From JBBDWJ01 sp040902925 (lineage in GTDB: Bacteria > Acidobacteriota > Terriglobia > Bryobacterales > UBA6623): a DNA stretch of 6,726 bases. Numbering within the stretch: the first letter of the stretch is position 1; every line of letters starts with the position of its first letter. Made by a program: the position numbers and the translations under genes. Below the pieces are notes generated by a model, which made no database searches, had not been told where the DNA came from, and saw nothing but the letters and a program-made list of their open reading frames with translations. Shown piece by piece: positions 1 through 6,131 of this stretch. The stretch is taken from NCBI GenBank assembly GCA_040902925.1, contig JBBDWJ010000092.1, positions 1-6,726 of the forward strand, written 5' to 3'.

Positions 1-132
1 ACCGCCACAAAAAAACAACCCAGATCGTCACCCACATCTATGTCGCGCACCCGTTTAAGACCCAACGGCCCTGTCTGCGTTTAAAACAAATTATGATGGA
101 TCTGTTTGGATTGATGGAAGAGCCTTCGTCAA

Positions 133-150
133 GCTGATGCAAACATCAGC
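133..150. repeat. Perfect short hairpin/palindrome
   Basis: GCTGATG (133-139), loop CAAA, CATCAGC (144-150): seven uninterrupted pairs. Neither side has a T tract, so it does not look like an intrinsic terminator. It could be an operator or an RNA hairpin. Its function is unknown. Confidence 0.5.
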
Positions 151-241
151 GCCGCTGGATGGAATCATCCTGTTTACCCCTCGCTCGGGACGGTCAAAAA
201 ACGCAGTCCTCTCCTAAGGGAAACCACCTAACTAGCTGAAA

Positions 242-339
242 GCAAGGACCTGGCCCGCAGCCCGCGCTTGGACCAGCTTGCAGGCTTTGGTTTGGCAACC
301 TCCTTGCGGCACGAGTACCACTTCGCGGCTCGTCTCCGC
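242..339 (+). promoter_or_regulatory. Multi-hairpin leader upstream of membrane-protein gene
   Basis: Three hairpins follow one another. The first pairs GCAAG (242-246) and CTGG (250-253) with CCAG (273-276) and CTTGC (277-281). The second pairs GGTT (289-292) with AACC (297-300) around a TGGC loop. The third pairs GCGG (306-309) and ACGAG (311-315) with CTCGT (329-333) and CCGC (336-339). The last stem ends 9 nt before the AGGGAG ribosome binding site of the gene at 362, so folding could influence translation. I could not match it to a named riboswitch or small RNA class. Pairings were found by eye, and no folding energy was computed. Confidence 0.35.
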
Positions 340-361
340 GGGTTGGCAGGGAGTGGTGTGG

Positions 362-973
362 ATGCCCAAAGGTGCTGATAAGTTTGAACTTACCCTTAGC
401 CTTCAAGAGGTTGTGGCGCTGTTCATCGTGATGGTGGCTCTGTTCACGGGGCTGCTTTTTTTCGGATACCGGGTGGGCAACGCGCACAACAAAAGCGCGG
501 TCGATCGGCCAGCGACCCCCGTCGCGCCGGCTCAGGAGACCCCGGGAAGGAAGGAAATGCCGGCAGGGGTGGAACTCGAGCCCGAGATTCGGCTTGAGAA
601 CGTGGCGCCCGAAAAACTCGACGACCTCCACCCGGCGCCTGCCCGCATGGATTCTCCCGGCGCAAACAGCAGCCGCCCGCTCGCGCAGCTAGCCGGCGAG
701 GGCGTGGAGCGCCCCTGCAAAGCAGATCATTACTGGTCGTTCTTAAGGGCGGCGGTACCGTCGAAACACCGCTTTTTCGAGCGGTTGGCGGATTGGGCCG
801 GCGTCCCGCCCGCCGGCGACGAGCAGCAACCAACGCTGCAATCGAGCGCCGAATCCGAAGCCGGCAGCTTCGTGAGCGAGTCTGCCTTCTCGCAGAACTC
901 CAGCCACGATTCAGAAGCGCCGGGTTGCGGCCCGCCTGTTTCGCACCGCGGCGAGCGCTCGGTCGCTTGCTGA
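362..973 (+). CDS. Single-pass membrane protein, hypothetical (possibly frameshifted SPOR-type protein)
   Basis: This would encode a 203-residue protein of unknown function. The ATG at 362 was chosen because AGGGAG (348-353) sits 8 nt upstream; an in-frame start at 278 lacks such support and would add 28 unlikely residues. Residues 1-14 are short and polar (MPKGADKFELTLSLQ begins the protein). Residues about 15-36 form a hydrophobic helix ending in GYRVG, which gives an N-in, C-out topology. The rest is a Pro/Ala/Glu-rich, then Ser-rich, low-complexity tail. From memory, the 'FELxL...helix...GYxVG' start resembles acidobacterial proteins that carry a SPOR (peptidoglycan-binding) domain at their C-terminus, but no SPOR domain is readable in this frame. 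The last 25 residues (SSHDSEAPGCGPP...) look unnatural, and the neighbouring frame reads more protein-like there, so the 3' end may be frameshifted. Third-position GC is high through most of the gene, which supports coding. Confidence 0.5.
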   Translation: MPKGADKFELTLSLQEVVALFIVMVALFTGLLFFGYRVGNAHNKSAVDRPATPVAPAQETPGRKEMPAGVELEPEIRLENVAPEKLDDLHPAPARMDSPGANSSRPLAQLAGEGVERPCKADHYWSFLRAAVPSKHRFFERLADWAGVPPAGDEQQPTLQSSAESEAGSFVSESAFSQNSSHDSEAPGCGPPVSHRGERSVAC

Positions 974-1070
974 AACTAGCCGCCGGCACCTCGAGTCGAG
1001 CGGTCACGCCGCCCTCAGGCAGCACGTTGATAAACAGAAACCAACAGCAAACGCAGACTGGTTCTATTGA
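876..1070 (+). pseudogene. Possible out-of-frame SPOR-like C-terminal tail
   Basis: The frame one base ahead of the membrane-protein gene is open from 876 to the stop at 1068-1070. It encodes a stretch including LFRTAASARSLAETSRRHL followed by ESSGHAALRQHVDK. This has the alternating pattern of the second half of SPOR domains, where a 'GPF' strand is followed by a helix, then a G-x-x-A-x-L strand. The GPF motif itself is not present (ARLF instead). If the upstream gene has a +1 shift around 880-930, this would be its true C-terminus. The similarity is by eye only, and the first half of a SPOR domain is not clearly visible in any frame. Confidence 0.2.
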
Positions 1071-1107
1071 TCTGCGTTTATCTGTGTTTGACCGCGTTCC
1101 TCCGCGG
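1049..1107. terminator. Inverted repeats between convergent genes (possible bidirectional terminator)
   Basis: AAACGCAGA (1049-1057) and TCTGCGTTT (1071-1079) form a perfect 9-bp stem around a 13-nt loop. A second stem pairs CCGCG (1092-1096) with CGCGG (1103-1107). Both lie between the stop of the plus-strand membrane-protein gene (973) and the stop of the minus-strand E2 gene (1131), where a terminator shared by convergent genes is expected. On the minus strand the 9-bp stem ends in TTT and is followed by T-rich but interrupted sequence, so this is not a classical hairpin plus U-tract terminator. Confidence 0.35.
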
Positions 1108-1130
1108 CTACGAACCTCTTCCGCGGTCCG

Positions 1131-2480
1131 CTAGAGAACCGATTCACTCCAGCCTTCGATGACTCCCTTGAGATGGCTCATGAACTTGTCGGCGATCGCG
1201 CCGTCGATGACGCGGTGGTCAAAGCTGAGCGTGACGTAGGAGATCGAGCGGATCGCTATGGCGTCGTCGATCACCACTGGCGCCTTGTGTATTGCGCCGA
1301 GGCCTAGAATCGCCGCTTGCGGCTGGTTGATCGCCGGAGTCGCAAACAGGCTGCCGAAGCTGCCGTAGTTCGAGACCGAGAACGTGCCCTGCTGGATGTC
1401 ATCGGGCTTGAGCTGCTTCTTACGGGCCCGCTCGGCCAGGTCGTTGACCGCGCGCTGCAGCCCCAGAATGCTCTTTTCGTCGGCCTGGCGAATGACCGGA
1501 ACGATCAGCCCCCAGTCGAGCGCGACCGCGATACCGAGGTTGATATCACGGTGAAAGATGACGTCGGTGCCGTCGAGAGACGCATTGACCGTCGGAAACG
1601 CCTTCAACGCGGCGGCGGCCGCCCGCAGGAAGAACGGCAGGAAAGTGAGCTTGACGCCGTTCTGTTCGAGGAACTTATCTTTCGCCTTCGCTCGTATGTC
1701 GGCGATTTTGGTGGCGTCCACTTGGTGGACGGTCGACACATGCGGCGCCAACCTCTTGGTCAGCACCATGTGCTCGGCGATTCTCTGCCGCATCGTGCTC
1801 AGCGGCTCGACGCTGTAGTCGCCGAAGCGGGCTTCCGGCGCGGGGCGGAATGCCGCGAATACGTCGGAGACCACCTTGCCGGTGGAGCCAGACGGAGCCG
1901 CGGCTGCCGTTTTTGCCGCTTGGGGCTTCTCTTCGCGGTGCTTGAGATAGGCCTCGACATCTTTCTTCGAGATCCGGCCGCCTTGGCCCGTGCCTTCGAC
2001 CTGGCTGAGATCGATATCGTTCTCTTTAGCAAGCTTGCGCACCAGGGGCGAGGAGCGGATGCGGTCGCCGTTGGCCGAGGGCTCGGGCGAGGATTTCTTT
2101 TCCGTTTTTTCCGCCTTGGCCTCCCCGCCGCGATCGCGAGCGGGCTCCTCTTTAGCCGTTGCTTTGGCGGGGCTGCTTTCTTCTTTGGCGTCCGCCTTCG
2201 CGGGCTCCGGCTCGTTGTCTTCGTCCTTGTCTTCGTCCTTGCCGGAACCGTCGCCGATGCGGGCGACTTTGGTGTTGATGGCCACCGTCGCGCCTTCCTC
2301 GACGTAGATCTTTTCCAGAACGCCGGCGATGGGAGCGGGGACTTCCGAGTCGACTTTGTCGGTCGAGATCTCGAACAAGGGCTCGTCACGCTCGACCTTG
2401 TCGCCGACCTTCTTCATCCACTTGGTGATCGTCCCTTCGACGATGCTTTCGCCCATCTGGGGCATTAAAACTTCGCTCAT
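1131..2480 (-). CDS. 2-oxo acid dehydrogenase complex E2 (dihydrolipoyl acyltransferase)
   Basis: This 449-residue cytosolic protein transfers the acyl group from E1-bound intermediate through a lipoyl arm to CoA. The N-terminal lipoyl domain (about 1-78) has the modification site at Lys42 in STDKVDSE. A charged Lys/Glu/Ala/Pro linker covers about 79-139. The peripheral subunit-binding domain is about 141-180 (SSPLVRKLAKENDIDL ... GGRISKKDV) and docks E1 or E3. The catalytic domain (about 220-449) carries SFDHRVIDG with His422 and Asp426, the CoA-acyltransferase active site. There is a single lipoyl domain. The ATG at 2480 fits the conserved MSEVLMPQMGESIVEG start, with GAAAGG 11 nt upstream inside lipB. 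The catalytic domain (KLTFLPFF, NQPQAAILG) resembles actinobacterial-type SucB/DlaT proteins, so 2-oxoglutarate, pyruvate or branched-chain substrates are all possible. The E1 gene is not in view, so no symbol is given. It is last in the lpdA-lipB-E2 cluster. Confidence 0.96.
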   Translation of the reverse strand: MSEVLMPQMGESIVEGTITKWMKKVGDKVERDEPLFEISTDKVDSEVPAPIAGVLEKIYVEEGATVAINTKVARIGDGSGKDEDKDEDNEPEPAKADAKEESSPAKATAKEEPARDRGGEAKAEKTEKKSSPEPSANGDRIRSSPLVRKLAKENDIDLSQVEGTGQGGRISKKDVEAYLKHREEKPQAAKTAAAAPSGSTGKVVSDVFAAFRPAPEARFGDYSVEPLSTMRQRIAEHMVLTKRLAPHVSTVHQVDATKIADIRAKAKDKFLEQNGVKLTFLPFFLRAAAAALKAFPTVNASLDGTDVIFHRDINLGIAVALDWGLIVPVIRQADEKSILGLQRAVNDLAERARKKQLKPDDIQQGTFSVSNYGSFGSLFATPAINQPQAAILGLGAIHKAPVVIDDAIAIRSISYVTLSFDHRVIDGAIADKFMSHLKGVIEGWSESVL

Positions 2481-2485
2481 GGCGT

Positions 2486-3259
2486 CTATTGCCTTTCGCT
2501 GATTGGGTTCGTTCGAACCCGATTCTGTTGCGCCGCCAGCGGCGTCATCGTGCGGCCGAAGACGCGGCCAAAATGCCGCGTAATCGCCTCCACCACGGCC
2601 TCTCGCGGCGGCGCCTCGCCCAGCAACCGCTCGATCGAAGTAACAGGCTTCGACAGCCCACAGGGCACGATGTAGTCGAAACGGCTGAGGTCCGTCGTGA
2701 CGTTGAGCGCGAAGCCGTGGGAGGTCACCCATCGGCTCACGTGTACGCCTAGCGCCGCCAGCTTCGCTCCGCCAACCCATACGCCGGTCGAACCCGGCAG
2801 TCTCTCCGCGGCGATTCCGAATTCGCCCACCGCATCGATGAGCACTTGTTCGAGAACCCGCAGGTACGCGACAACATCGCGCTTCCATTCCTTCAAATCG
2901 AAAATCGGATAGCCGATCAATTGCCCCGGCCCGTGATAGGTGATGTCGCCGCCGCGGTCGGTCTCCCACAACGCGATGCCGGCTCGCTCGAGCTGCTGAC
3001 GCGAGACCAGCAAATGCTGTTCTTTAGCGACGCGTCCCATCGTGATGACGTGAGGGTGCTCGGCGAATAGCAGACAATCGCCGGTCACGCCCTGTTTCCT
3101 CTCGGCGGCGAATTGGCGCTGGACGTCCCAGGCTGCTCCATACTCCATGTTGCCCAGGTCGACGTATTCGCACGTTGGCGCGGTGTCGCTGGCCGCCGGC
3201 GGGCGGTCCGCGAGGGGCGCAGTGGCTTCCAGAGCCGCTGTGGGTGACAACATCGACAT
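2486..3259 (-). CDS. lipB: Lipoyl(octanoyl) transferase LipB
   Basis: LipB moves octanoate from octanoyl-ACP to the lysine of lipoyl domains, the first step of endogenous lipoate synthesis in the cytosol; LipA then adds the sulfurs. Numbered from the ATG at 3259 (257 residues), the family signature RGGDITYHGPGQ is at 102-113 and the catalytic Lys166 is in GGAKLAALG. SHGFALNV follows at 180-187, and the nucleophile Cys200 is in PCGLSKPVTSI. Conserved sequence begins near residue 31 (EYVDLGNMEYG). The first 30 residues are Ala/Pro-rich and make the protein longer than the usual 210-240. The start is uncertain: ATG at 3259, ATG at 3253 or GTG at 3298 all lack a strong ribosome binding site. The gene lies 44 nt after lpdA and 5 nt before E2, whose lipoyl domain is its likely substrate, so transcription as one operon is very likely. 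Confidence 0.95.
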   Translation of the reverse strand: MSMLSPTAALEATAPLADRPPAASDTAPTCEYVDLGNMEYGAAWDVQRQFAAERKQGVTGDCLLFAEHPHVITMGRVAKEQHLLVSRQQLERAGIALWETDRGGDITYHGPGQLIGYPIFDLKEWKRDVVAYLRVLEQVLIDAVGEFGIAAERLPGSTGVWVGGAKLAALGVHVSRWVTSHGFALNVTTDLSRFDYIVPCGLSKPVTSIERLLGEAPPREAVVEAITRHFGRVFGRTMTPLAAQQNRVRTNPISERQ

Positions 3260-3303
3260 CGATCTCAGTTTACGCCGGTTTCCGCTGACGCCGAGCACCC
3301 GGC

Positions 3304-4698
3304 TCAGGCGTTGAGCGTCAGGCCGTAGATGCCATTGAAGGCGTCCTGGATGGCCTCCGATAGCGTCGGGTGGGCATGAATCGTACGCATGACCGACTCG
3401 ATGGTCGCCTCGCTCGACATCGCCACGACCGCTTCCGCAATCAGGTCGCAGGCGTTGGGGCCGATGATGTGAACACCGAGAATTTCTCCGTACTTCGCGT
3501 CCGCCACGACCTTGACGAACCCGCCATGATGGCCCAGAATGCTGGCCTTGCTGTTGGCCGCGAAGCTCAGCTTGCTGACTTTGACGTCGTAGCCCTTCTG
3601 GCGCGCGGCGGCTTCAGTGAGCCCCACCGAGCCGATCTGCGGCTCGCAATACGTCGCGCCCGGATTCTGCAAGTAATTGATCGGCTCGACCGGCTTGCCG
3701 GCGATGTGCGCAACCGCCACCAGGCCCTCCATCGACGCCGTGTGCGCCAACTGCGGCGTCCCCGCCACAATGTCGCCGATCGCATAGACGCCTGGTTCGG
3801 CCGTCTTCATGAACCCATCGACCGGGATGAAGCCGCGGTCCGCCTTGATGGCCGTGTTCTCCAAGCCGATTTTTTCGGTATTGGGTTTGCGGCCGACCGC
3901 CACCAACAGCTTCTCGGCCTTGAGCTGTTGTTTCTTGCCGTCGGAGCTGGTGAATTCGATGCTAACGCCGTCTTTGCCGTCGCTGACCTTTTCGACCTTG
4001 GCCCCGGTGTGCATCTGGATGCCGCGCTTGCGAAAGGCGCGGCTTAGCTCGGTCGAGACGTCCTCGTCCTCTAGTGGAACCGGCCGGGGCAACATTTCGA
4101 GAATCGTCACTTCGGCGCCAAAACTGCGATAGATCGATGCAAACTCAACGCCCACGGCCCCGGCGCCGATCACCGCCAGGGACTTGGGAACCGCGTCCAT
4201 ATCAAGAATCTCGATATTGGTCAGGATGCGCGCCGGATCGACCTTGAGGTCGGGCAGCATGCGCGCTTCCGAGCCGGTGGCCAGGATGACGTTCTTGACC
4301 GCGATGGTGCGCTTTTCCTTGCCGTCGGCAACCTCGATCTTGCCTTTGCCGAGCAGCTTGCCAAAGCCGGGGAGCCACTCGATCTTGTGCTTTTTAAAGA
4401 GCATCTCGATGCCGCGGGCGTGTTTGGCAACGATCTCGTTCTTACGCTTCTTCATCTTGGCGTAGTCGAACGAGAGCCCTTCGTAGAGGATGCCGAGGTC
4501 CGCCCCGTGCAGGGCGTTCTCATAAAGCTCGGCGAAGTGGAGGAAGGCCTTGGTGGGAATACAGCCTACATGCAGGCACGTCCCGCCGAGCTTGGCGTCT
4601 TTTTCAACGACCCCCACCTTGAGGCCATATTGGGCGGCGCGAATGGCGGCCACGTAGCCGCCGGGGCCGCTTCCGATCACTATGATGTCGTAGGACAT
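3304..4698 (-). CDS. lpdA: Dihydrolipoyl dehydrogenase (E3 of 2-oxo acid dehydrogenase complexes)
   Basis: This 464-residue flavoprotein reoxidises dihydrolipoamide on E2 (or glycine-cleavage H protein), passing electrons via a disulfide and FAD to NAD+. The FAD-binding motif IVIGSGPGGYVAA is at residues 6-18. The redox disulfide is Cys41/Cys46 in GGTCLHVGCIPTK. The NAD-binding fold has GAGAVGVE at 178-185, and the second FAD contact is YAIGDIVAG at 305-313. The dimer-interface catalytic pair is His443 and Glu448 in HAHPTLSE. Length and all key residues are normal for the family. The ATG at 4698 was chosen because MSYDIIVIGSGPGG is the expected N-terminus; the frame stays open upstream to 4860, but that part has no family-like sequence. 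No strong ribosome binding site precedes it. It is the first gene of the lpdA-lipB-E2 cluster. Confidence 0.97.
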   Translation of the reverse strand: MSYDIIVIGSGPGGYVAAIRAAQYGLKVGVVEKDAKLGGTCLHVGCIPTKAFLHFAELYENALHGADLGILYEGLSFDYAKMKKRKNEIVAKHARGIEMLFKKHKIEWLPGFGKLLGKGKIEVADGKEKRTIAVKNVILATGSEARMLPDLKVDPARILTNIEILDMDAVPKSLAVIGAGAVGVEFASIYRSFGAEVTILEMLPRPVPLEDEDVSTELSRAFRKRGIQMHTGAKVEKVSDGKDGVSIEFTSSDGKKQQLKAEKLLVAVGRKPNTEKIGLENTAIKADRGFIPVDGFMKTAEPGVYAIGDIVAGTPQLAHTASMEGLVAVAHIAGKPVEPINYLQNPGATYCEPQIGSVGLTEAAARQKGYDVKVSKLSFAANSKASILGHHGGFVKVVADAKYGEILGVHIIGPNACDLIAEAVVAMSSEATIESVMRTIHAHPTLSEAIQDAFNGIYGLTLNA

Positions 4699-4928
4699 AG
4701 CGGAATATTTCAGTGTATCAGAGCAGGTGCTTACAGCCGCTTTTTCGGCCTGCGAATCACCTTGGCCGCGAGCACCAGTATGTTGAGTTGGAAGTTCCTT
4801 GACCCATGCGAGGGAGCCCAGACGTGCAATCGCCTGCAAGCGATTCCTCGTCCCCGGCACAGGTGGCGGGTCGCGCGCGGCTGCGCGTCACCAGGCGCGT
4901 GGTGATCCTGGCCTACTGGCCTGTCACC
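4699..4928. other. Gene-free, hairpin-rich region between PIG-L gene and lpdA
   Basis: I see no gene here. Perfect inverted repeats are AATCGC (4828-4833) with GCGATT (4840-4845), and TCACCA (4888-4893) with TGGTGA (4900-4905). GGTGA (4901-4905) can alternatively pair with TCACC (4924-4928) around GGCC/GGCC, so two hairpins compete for the same segment. The 4901-4928 hairpin lies directly after the PIG-L stop on the minus strand and could act as a weak terminator, although no T tract follows it. The 230-nt gap suggests that lpdA has its own promoter rather than being read only from the PIG-L gene. Confidence 0.4.
4712..4720 (-). promoter_or_regulatory. Candidate extended -10 promoter for lpdA operon
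   Basis: On the minus strand the sequence reads TGATACACT, a TGn motif followed by TACACT (four of six matches to TATAAT). It ends 13 nt before the lpdA ATG, so transcription would begin about 6-8 nt before the start codon. That would fit the lack of a Shine-Dalgarno site. There is no good -35 hexamer. The assignment is weak. Confidence 0.2.
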
Positions 4929-5792
4929 CTACGGGAAAAACGGCATCAGCTTGCGCATCTCTTCGTCGCTGGGCTGCCGTCCGTACTCGGTGACCTCGAA
5001 TGCTTCCGCGTGCTGTACCGAATCGGCTTTGGCTCCGTACCACTTGCGCAGCGAATCCTTCCACTCCGCCCGTACGCGCTGCGGGCGCGCCGTCTTGAGC
5101 CACTCGAGGCGCTTCTTGGGATCCTTCGGCACCTCGTTGAGGACGCCGGCGTGCCAGGCCAGCCACTCGTAGAACTGGCTGACGTGGGCGTCGAGCGCCG
5201 CGAACTTCTTGTCGATCACGTCGTCCAGCGAGATAACGATGTCCGGCCGAAACGGCTGCGGGCGCTGAAAACCGTCGTAGAAATAGAGGAATACGGGGTT
5301 CTTGCGCAGCGACGGTGTGTCGGTGACCAGGTTCGGCACGGTCACCATGTAAGCAGCGTCCTGCACCAGCACGCCTGTATAGCGGTGGTCGGGGTGATAG
5401 TCATTGGGCCGCGGCGAGAGCACGATGTCGGCCTTCCACTCGCGGATCTTGCGGATGATCTGCTCGCGCACGTTCACGGTCGGCGTCAGCTCGCCGTCGT
5501 GGTTGTCGAGCACGTCGTATTCAATCCCCAGCCGGCGGCCGGACTCTTTCGCCTCGGCTCGCCGCCGCATGGCCAGCATGCCGCCGCCCATCTCCTGGTG
5601 CCCGGCGTCACCGTTCGTCACCGAGACGAATTTCACAAGGTGGCCGGCCGCGGCGTATTTGGCGGCCAACCCGGCGGCGCGGATGTCGCAATCGTCGGGG
5701 TGCGCGCCAAAAGCGATCACCCGGATTTTTCCGTCGTCCTGCGCCAGCAACGGTAACGCCGCGGCAAGAGCAAAAACCATCAGTCGAAGCAT
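4929..5792 (-). CDS. Exported PIG-L/LmbE-type zinc-dependent deacetylase
   Basis: The 287-residue product belongs to the PIG-L/LmbE fold, whose members remove acetyl groups from N-acetylglucosamine-containing compounds such as GlcNAc-PI, mycothiol or bacillithiol precursors and antibiotic intermediates. Residues 1-17 form a short signal peptide (Arg3, then a hydrophobic stretch ending PLLA), so it probably acts outside the cytoplasm. The metal/catalytic motif AHPDDC is at 30-35 (His31, Asp33, Asp34), and the second motif YHPDHR is at 132-137. VTNGDAGHQ at 58-66 is also typical. The usual Glu after HPDD is Cys35 here. The ATG at 5792 is favoured by GGAGGAG about 4-6 nt upstream; an in-frame TTG at 5825 would interrupt that layout. 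The substrate cannot be named. An export signal argues against an intracellular thiol-synthesis role such as MshB or BshB. Confidence 0.9.
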   Translation of the reverse strand: MLRLMVFALAAALPLLAQDDGKIRVIAFGAHPDDCDIRAAGLAAKYAAAGHLVKFVSVTNGDAGHQEMGGGMLAMRRRAEAKESGRRLGIEYDVLDNHDGELTPTVNVREQIIRKIREWKADIVLSPRPNDYHPDHRYTGVLVQDAAYMVTVPNLVTDTPSLRKNPVFLYFYDGFQRPQPFRPDIVISLDDVIDKKFAALDAHVSQFYEWLAWHAGVLNEVPKDPKKRLEWLKTARPQRVRAEWKDSLRKWYGAKADSVQHAEAFEVTEYGRQPSDEEMRKLMPFFP

Positions 5793-5803
5793 GACTCTCC
5801 TCC

Positions 5804-5819
5804 CCCAACCGTGGTTGGG
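5804..5819. promoter_or_regulatory. Perfect 16-bp palindrome abutting the PIG-L ribosome binding site
   Basis: CCCAACCGTGGTTGGG is its own reverse complement except at the central two bases. On the minus strand its right arm runs directly into the GGAGGAG ribosome binding site of the PIG-L gene. It could be an operator, or an RNA hairpin (6 bp, 4-nt loop) that controls access to the ribosome binding site. A second perfect palindrome, GTTGCAAC, overlaps its end at 5819-5826. Confidence 0.4.
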
Positions 5820-5933
5820 TTGCAACTCAAGGGCGGGGACCGCGGTTCGTGCCGACGCCGGATTGCTTTTGTCGTCGCTTCCCGGAGTTGTATGATTGGC
5901 AGGAGATGAGCGCGGAACCCGTTTCCAGTCCCC

Positions 5934-5939
5934 ATTATA
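5934..5939 (-). promoter_or_regulatory. Candidate -10 box for the PIG-L gene
   Basis: The minus strand carries a perfect TATAAT, 142 nt upstream of the PIG-L start codon. At the usual 17-18 nt spacing the -35 position reads GAAGCG or similar, a poor match. If real, the transcript would have a leader of about 135 nt containing the palindrome beside the ribosome binding site. Confidence 0.25.
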
Positions 5940-6093
5940 GGCGGTGTGGACAACGTCGCTTCGATCGCGGTGCGGGCCTCACGGAAAGATCGCGCGCGGT
6001 CGTTGTTTCGGGACGAAGGAAAAAGAGGCCAGGGCGAACCAGACGCGAAGCAAGCTGAAGAAGAGAGCAGGTTGAAAAAGCATTCGAATAGCA

Positions 6094-6131
6094 GGGATGG
6101 GCGGCCACTCCCAAAAGTGCCGCCCTATCCC
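6094..6131. terminator. Very strong hairpin after the 99-residue gene
   Basis: GGGAT (6094-6098) pairs with ATCCC (6127-6131), GGGCGGC (6099-6105) with GCCGCCC (6119-6125), and ACT (6107-6109) with AGT (6116-6118). That gives 15 pairs broken only by single-base bulges at 6106 and 6126, with a 6-nt loop. On the minus strand it begins 27 nt after the stop of the small gene. No T run follows at once; a T5 comes about 14 nt later. It may be a terminator or RNA-stabilising stem, or a copy of a dispersed REP-like hairpin. Confidence 0.5.

Larger units (their letters stand above)
1..361. other. Gene-free left flank
   Basis: I see no convincing coding region here. The left 100 bases are AT-richer than the rest and contain two 7-bp direct copies of CGTTTAA (52-58 and 78-84). 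TCTGCGTTTA at 74-83 is repeated at 1071-1080. A perfect 7-bp hairpin with a 4-nt loop lies at 133-150, and a run of hairpins fills 242-339. No tRNA, known riboswitch core or consensus promoter could be recognised. The segment is probably the upstream control region of the membrane-protein gene that starts at 362. Confidence 0.5.

Noticed and set aside
793..1134. Plus-strand open frame, 113 codons, overlapping the membrane-protein gene
   Set aside because: It is Arg-rich with no domain or ribosome binding site, and runs through the inverted repeats of the intergenic region.
1317..2468. Long plus-strand open frame of 383 codons opposite E2
   Set aside because: It mirrors the E2 gene codon by codon and gives an Arg/Asp/Leu-rich sequence with no domain. 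High-GC antisense frames stay open by chance.
2481..2969. In-frame upstream extension of the E2 gene by 163 codons
   Set aside because: It overlaps the conserved core of lipB, reads as Arg-rich shadow sequence, and the E2 family starts at MSEVLMPQMGES with a ribosome binding site just before 2480.
3260..3298. GTG start for lipB at 3298
   Set aside because: It would be close-coupled to the lpdA stop, but it adds non-conserved residues to an already long N-terminus and has no ribosome binding site. It remains possible, so the lipB start is marked uncertain.
4699..4860. In-frame upstream extension of lpdA by 54 codons
   Set aside because: The family N-terminus MSYDIIVIG starts at 4698, and the extension has no family-like residues or good start site.
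4806..5756. Plus-strand open frame of 316 codons opposite the PIG-L gene
   Set aside because: The opposite strand holds a protein with recognisable PIG-L motifs; this one is an antisense shadow rich in Arg, His and Val.
5793..5825. TTG start for the PIG-L gene at 5825
   Set aside because: The GGAGGAG site is ideally placed for the ATG at 5792, which also begins a normal signal peptide.
5901..6058. AGGAG followed by ATG at 5906
   Set aside because: The AGGAG touches the ATG with no spacing, so it could not serve as its ribosome binding site. The product is Arg-rich and unrecognisable.
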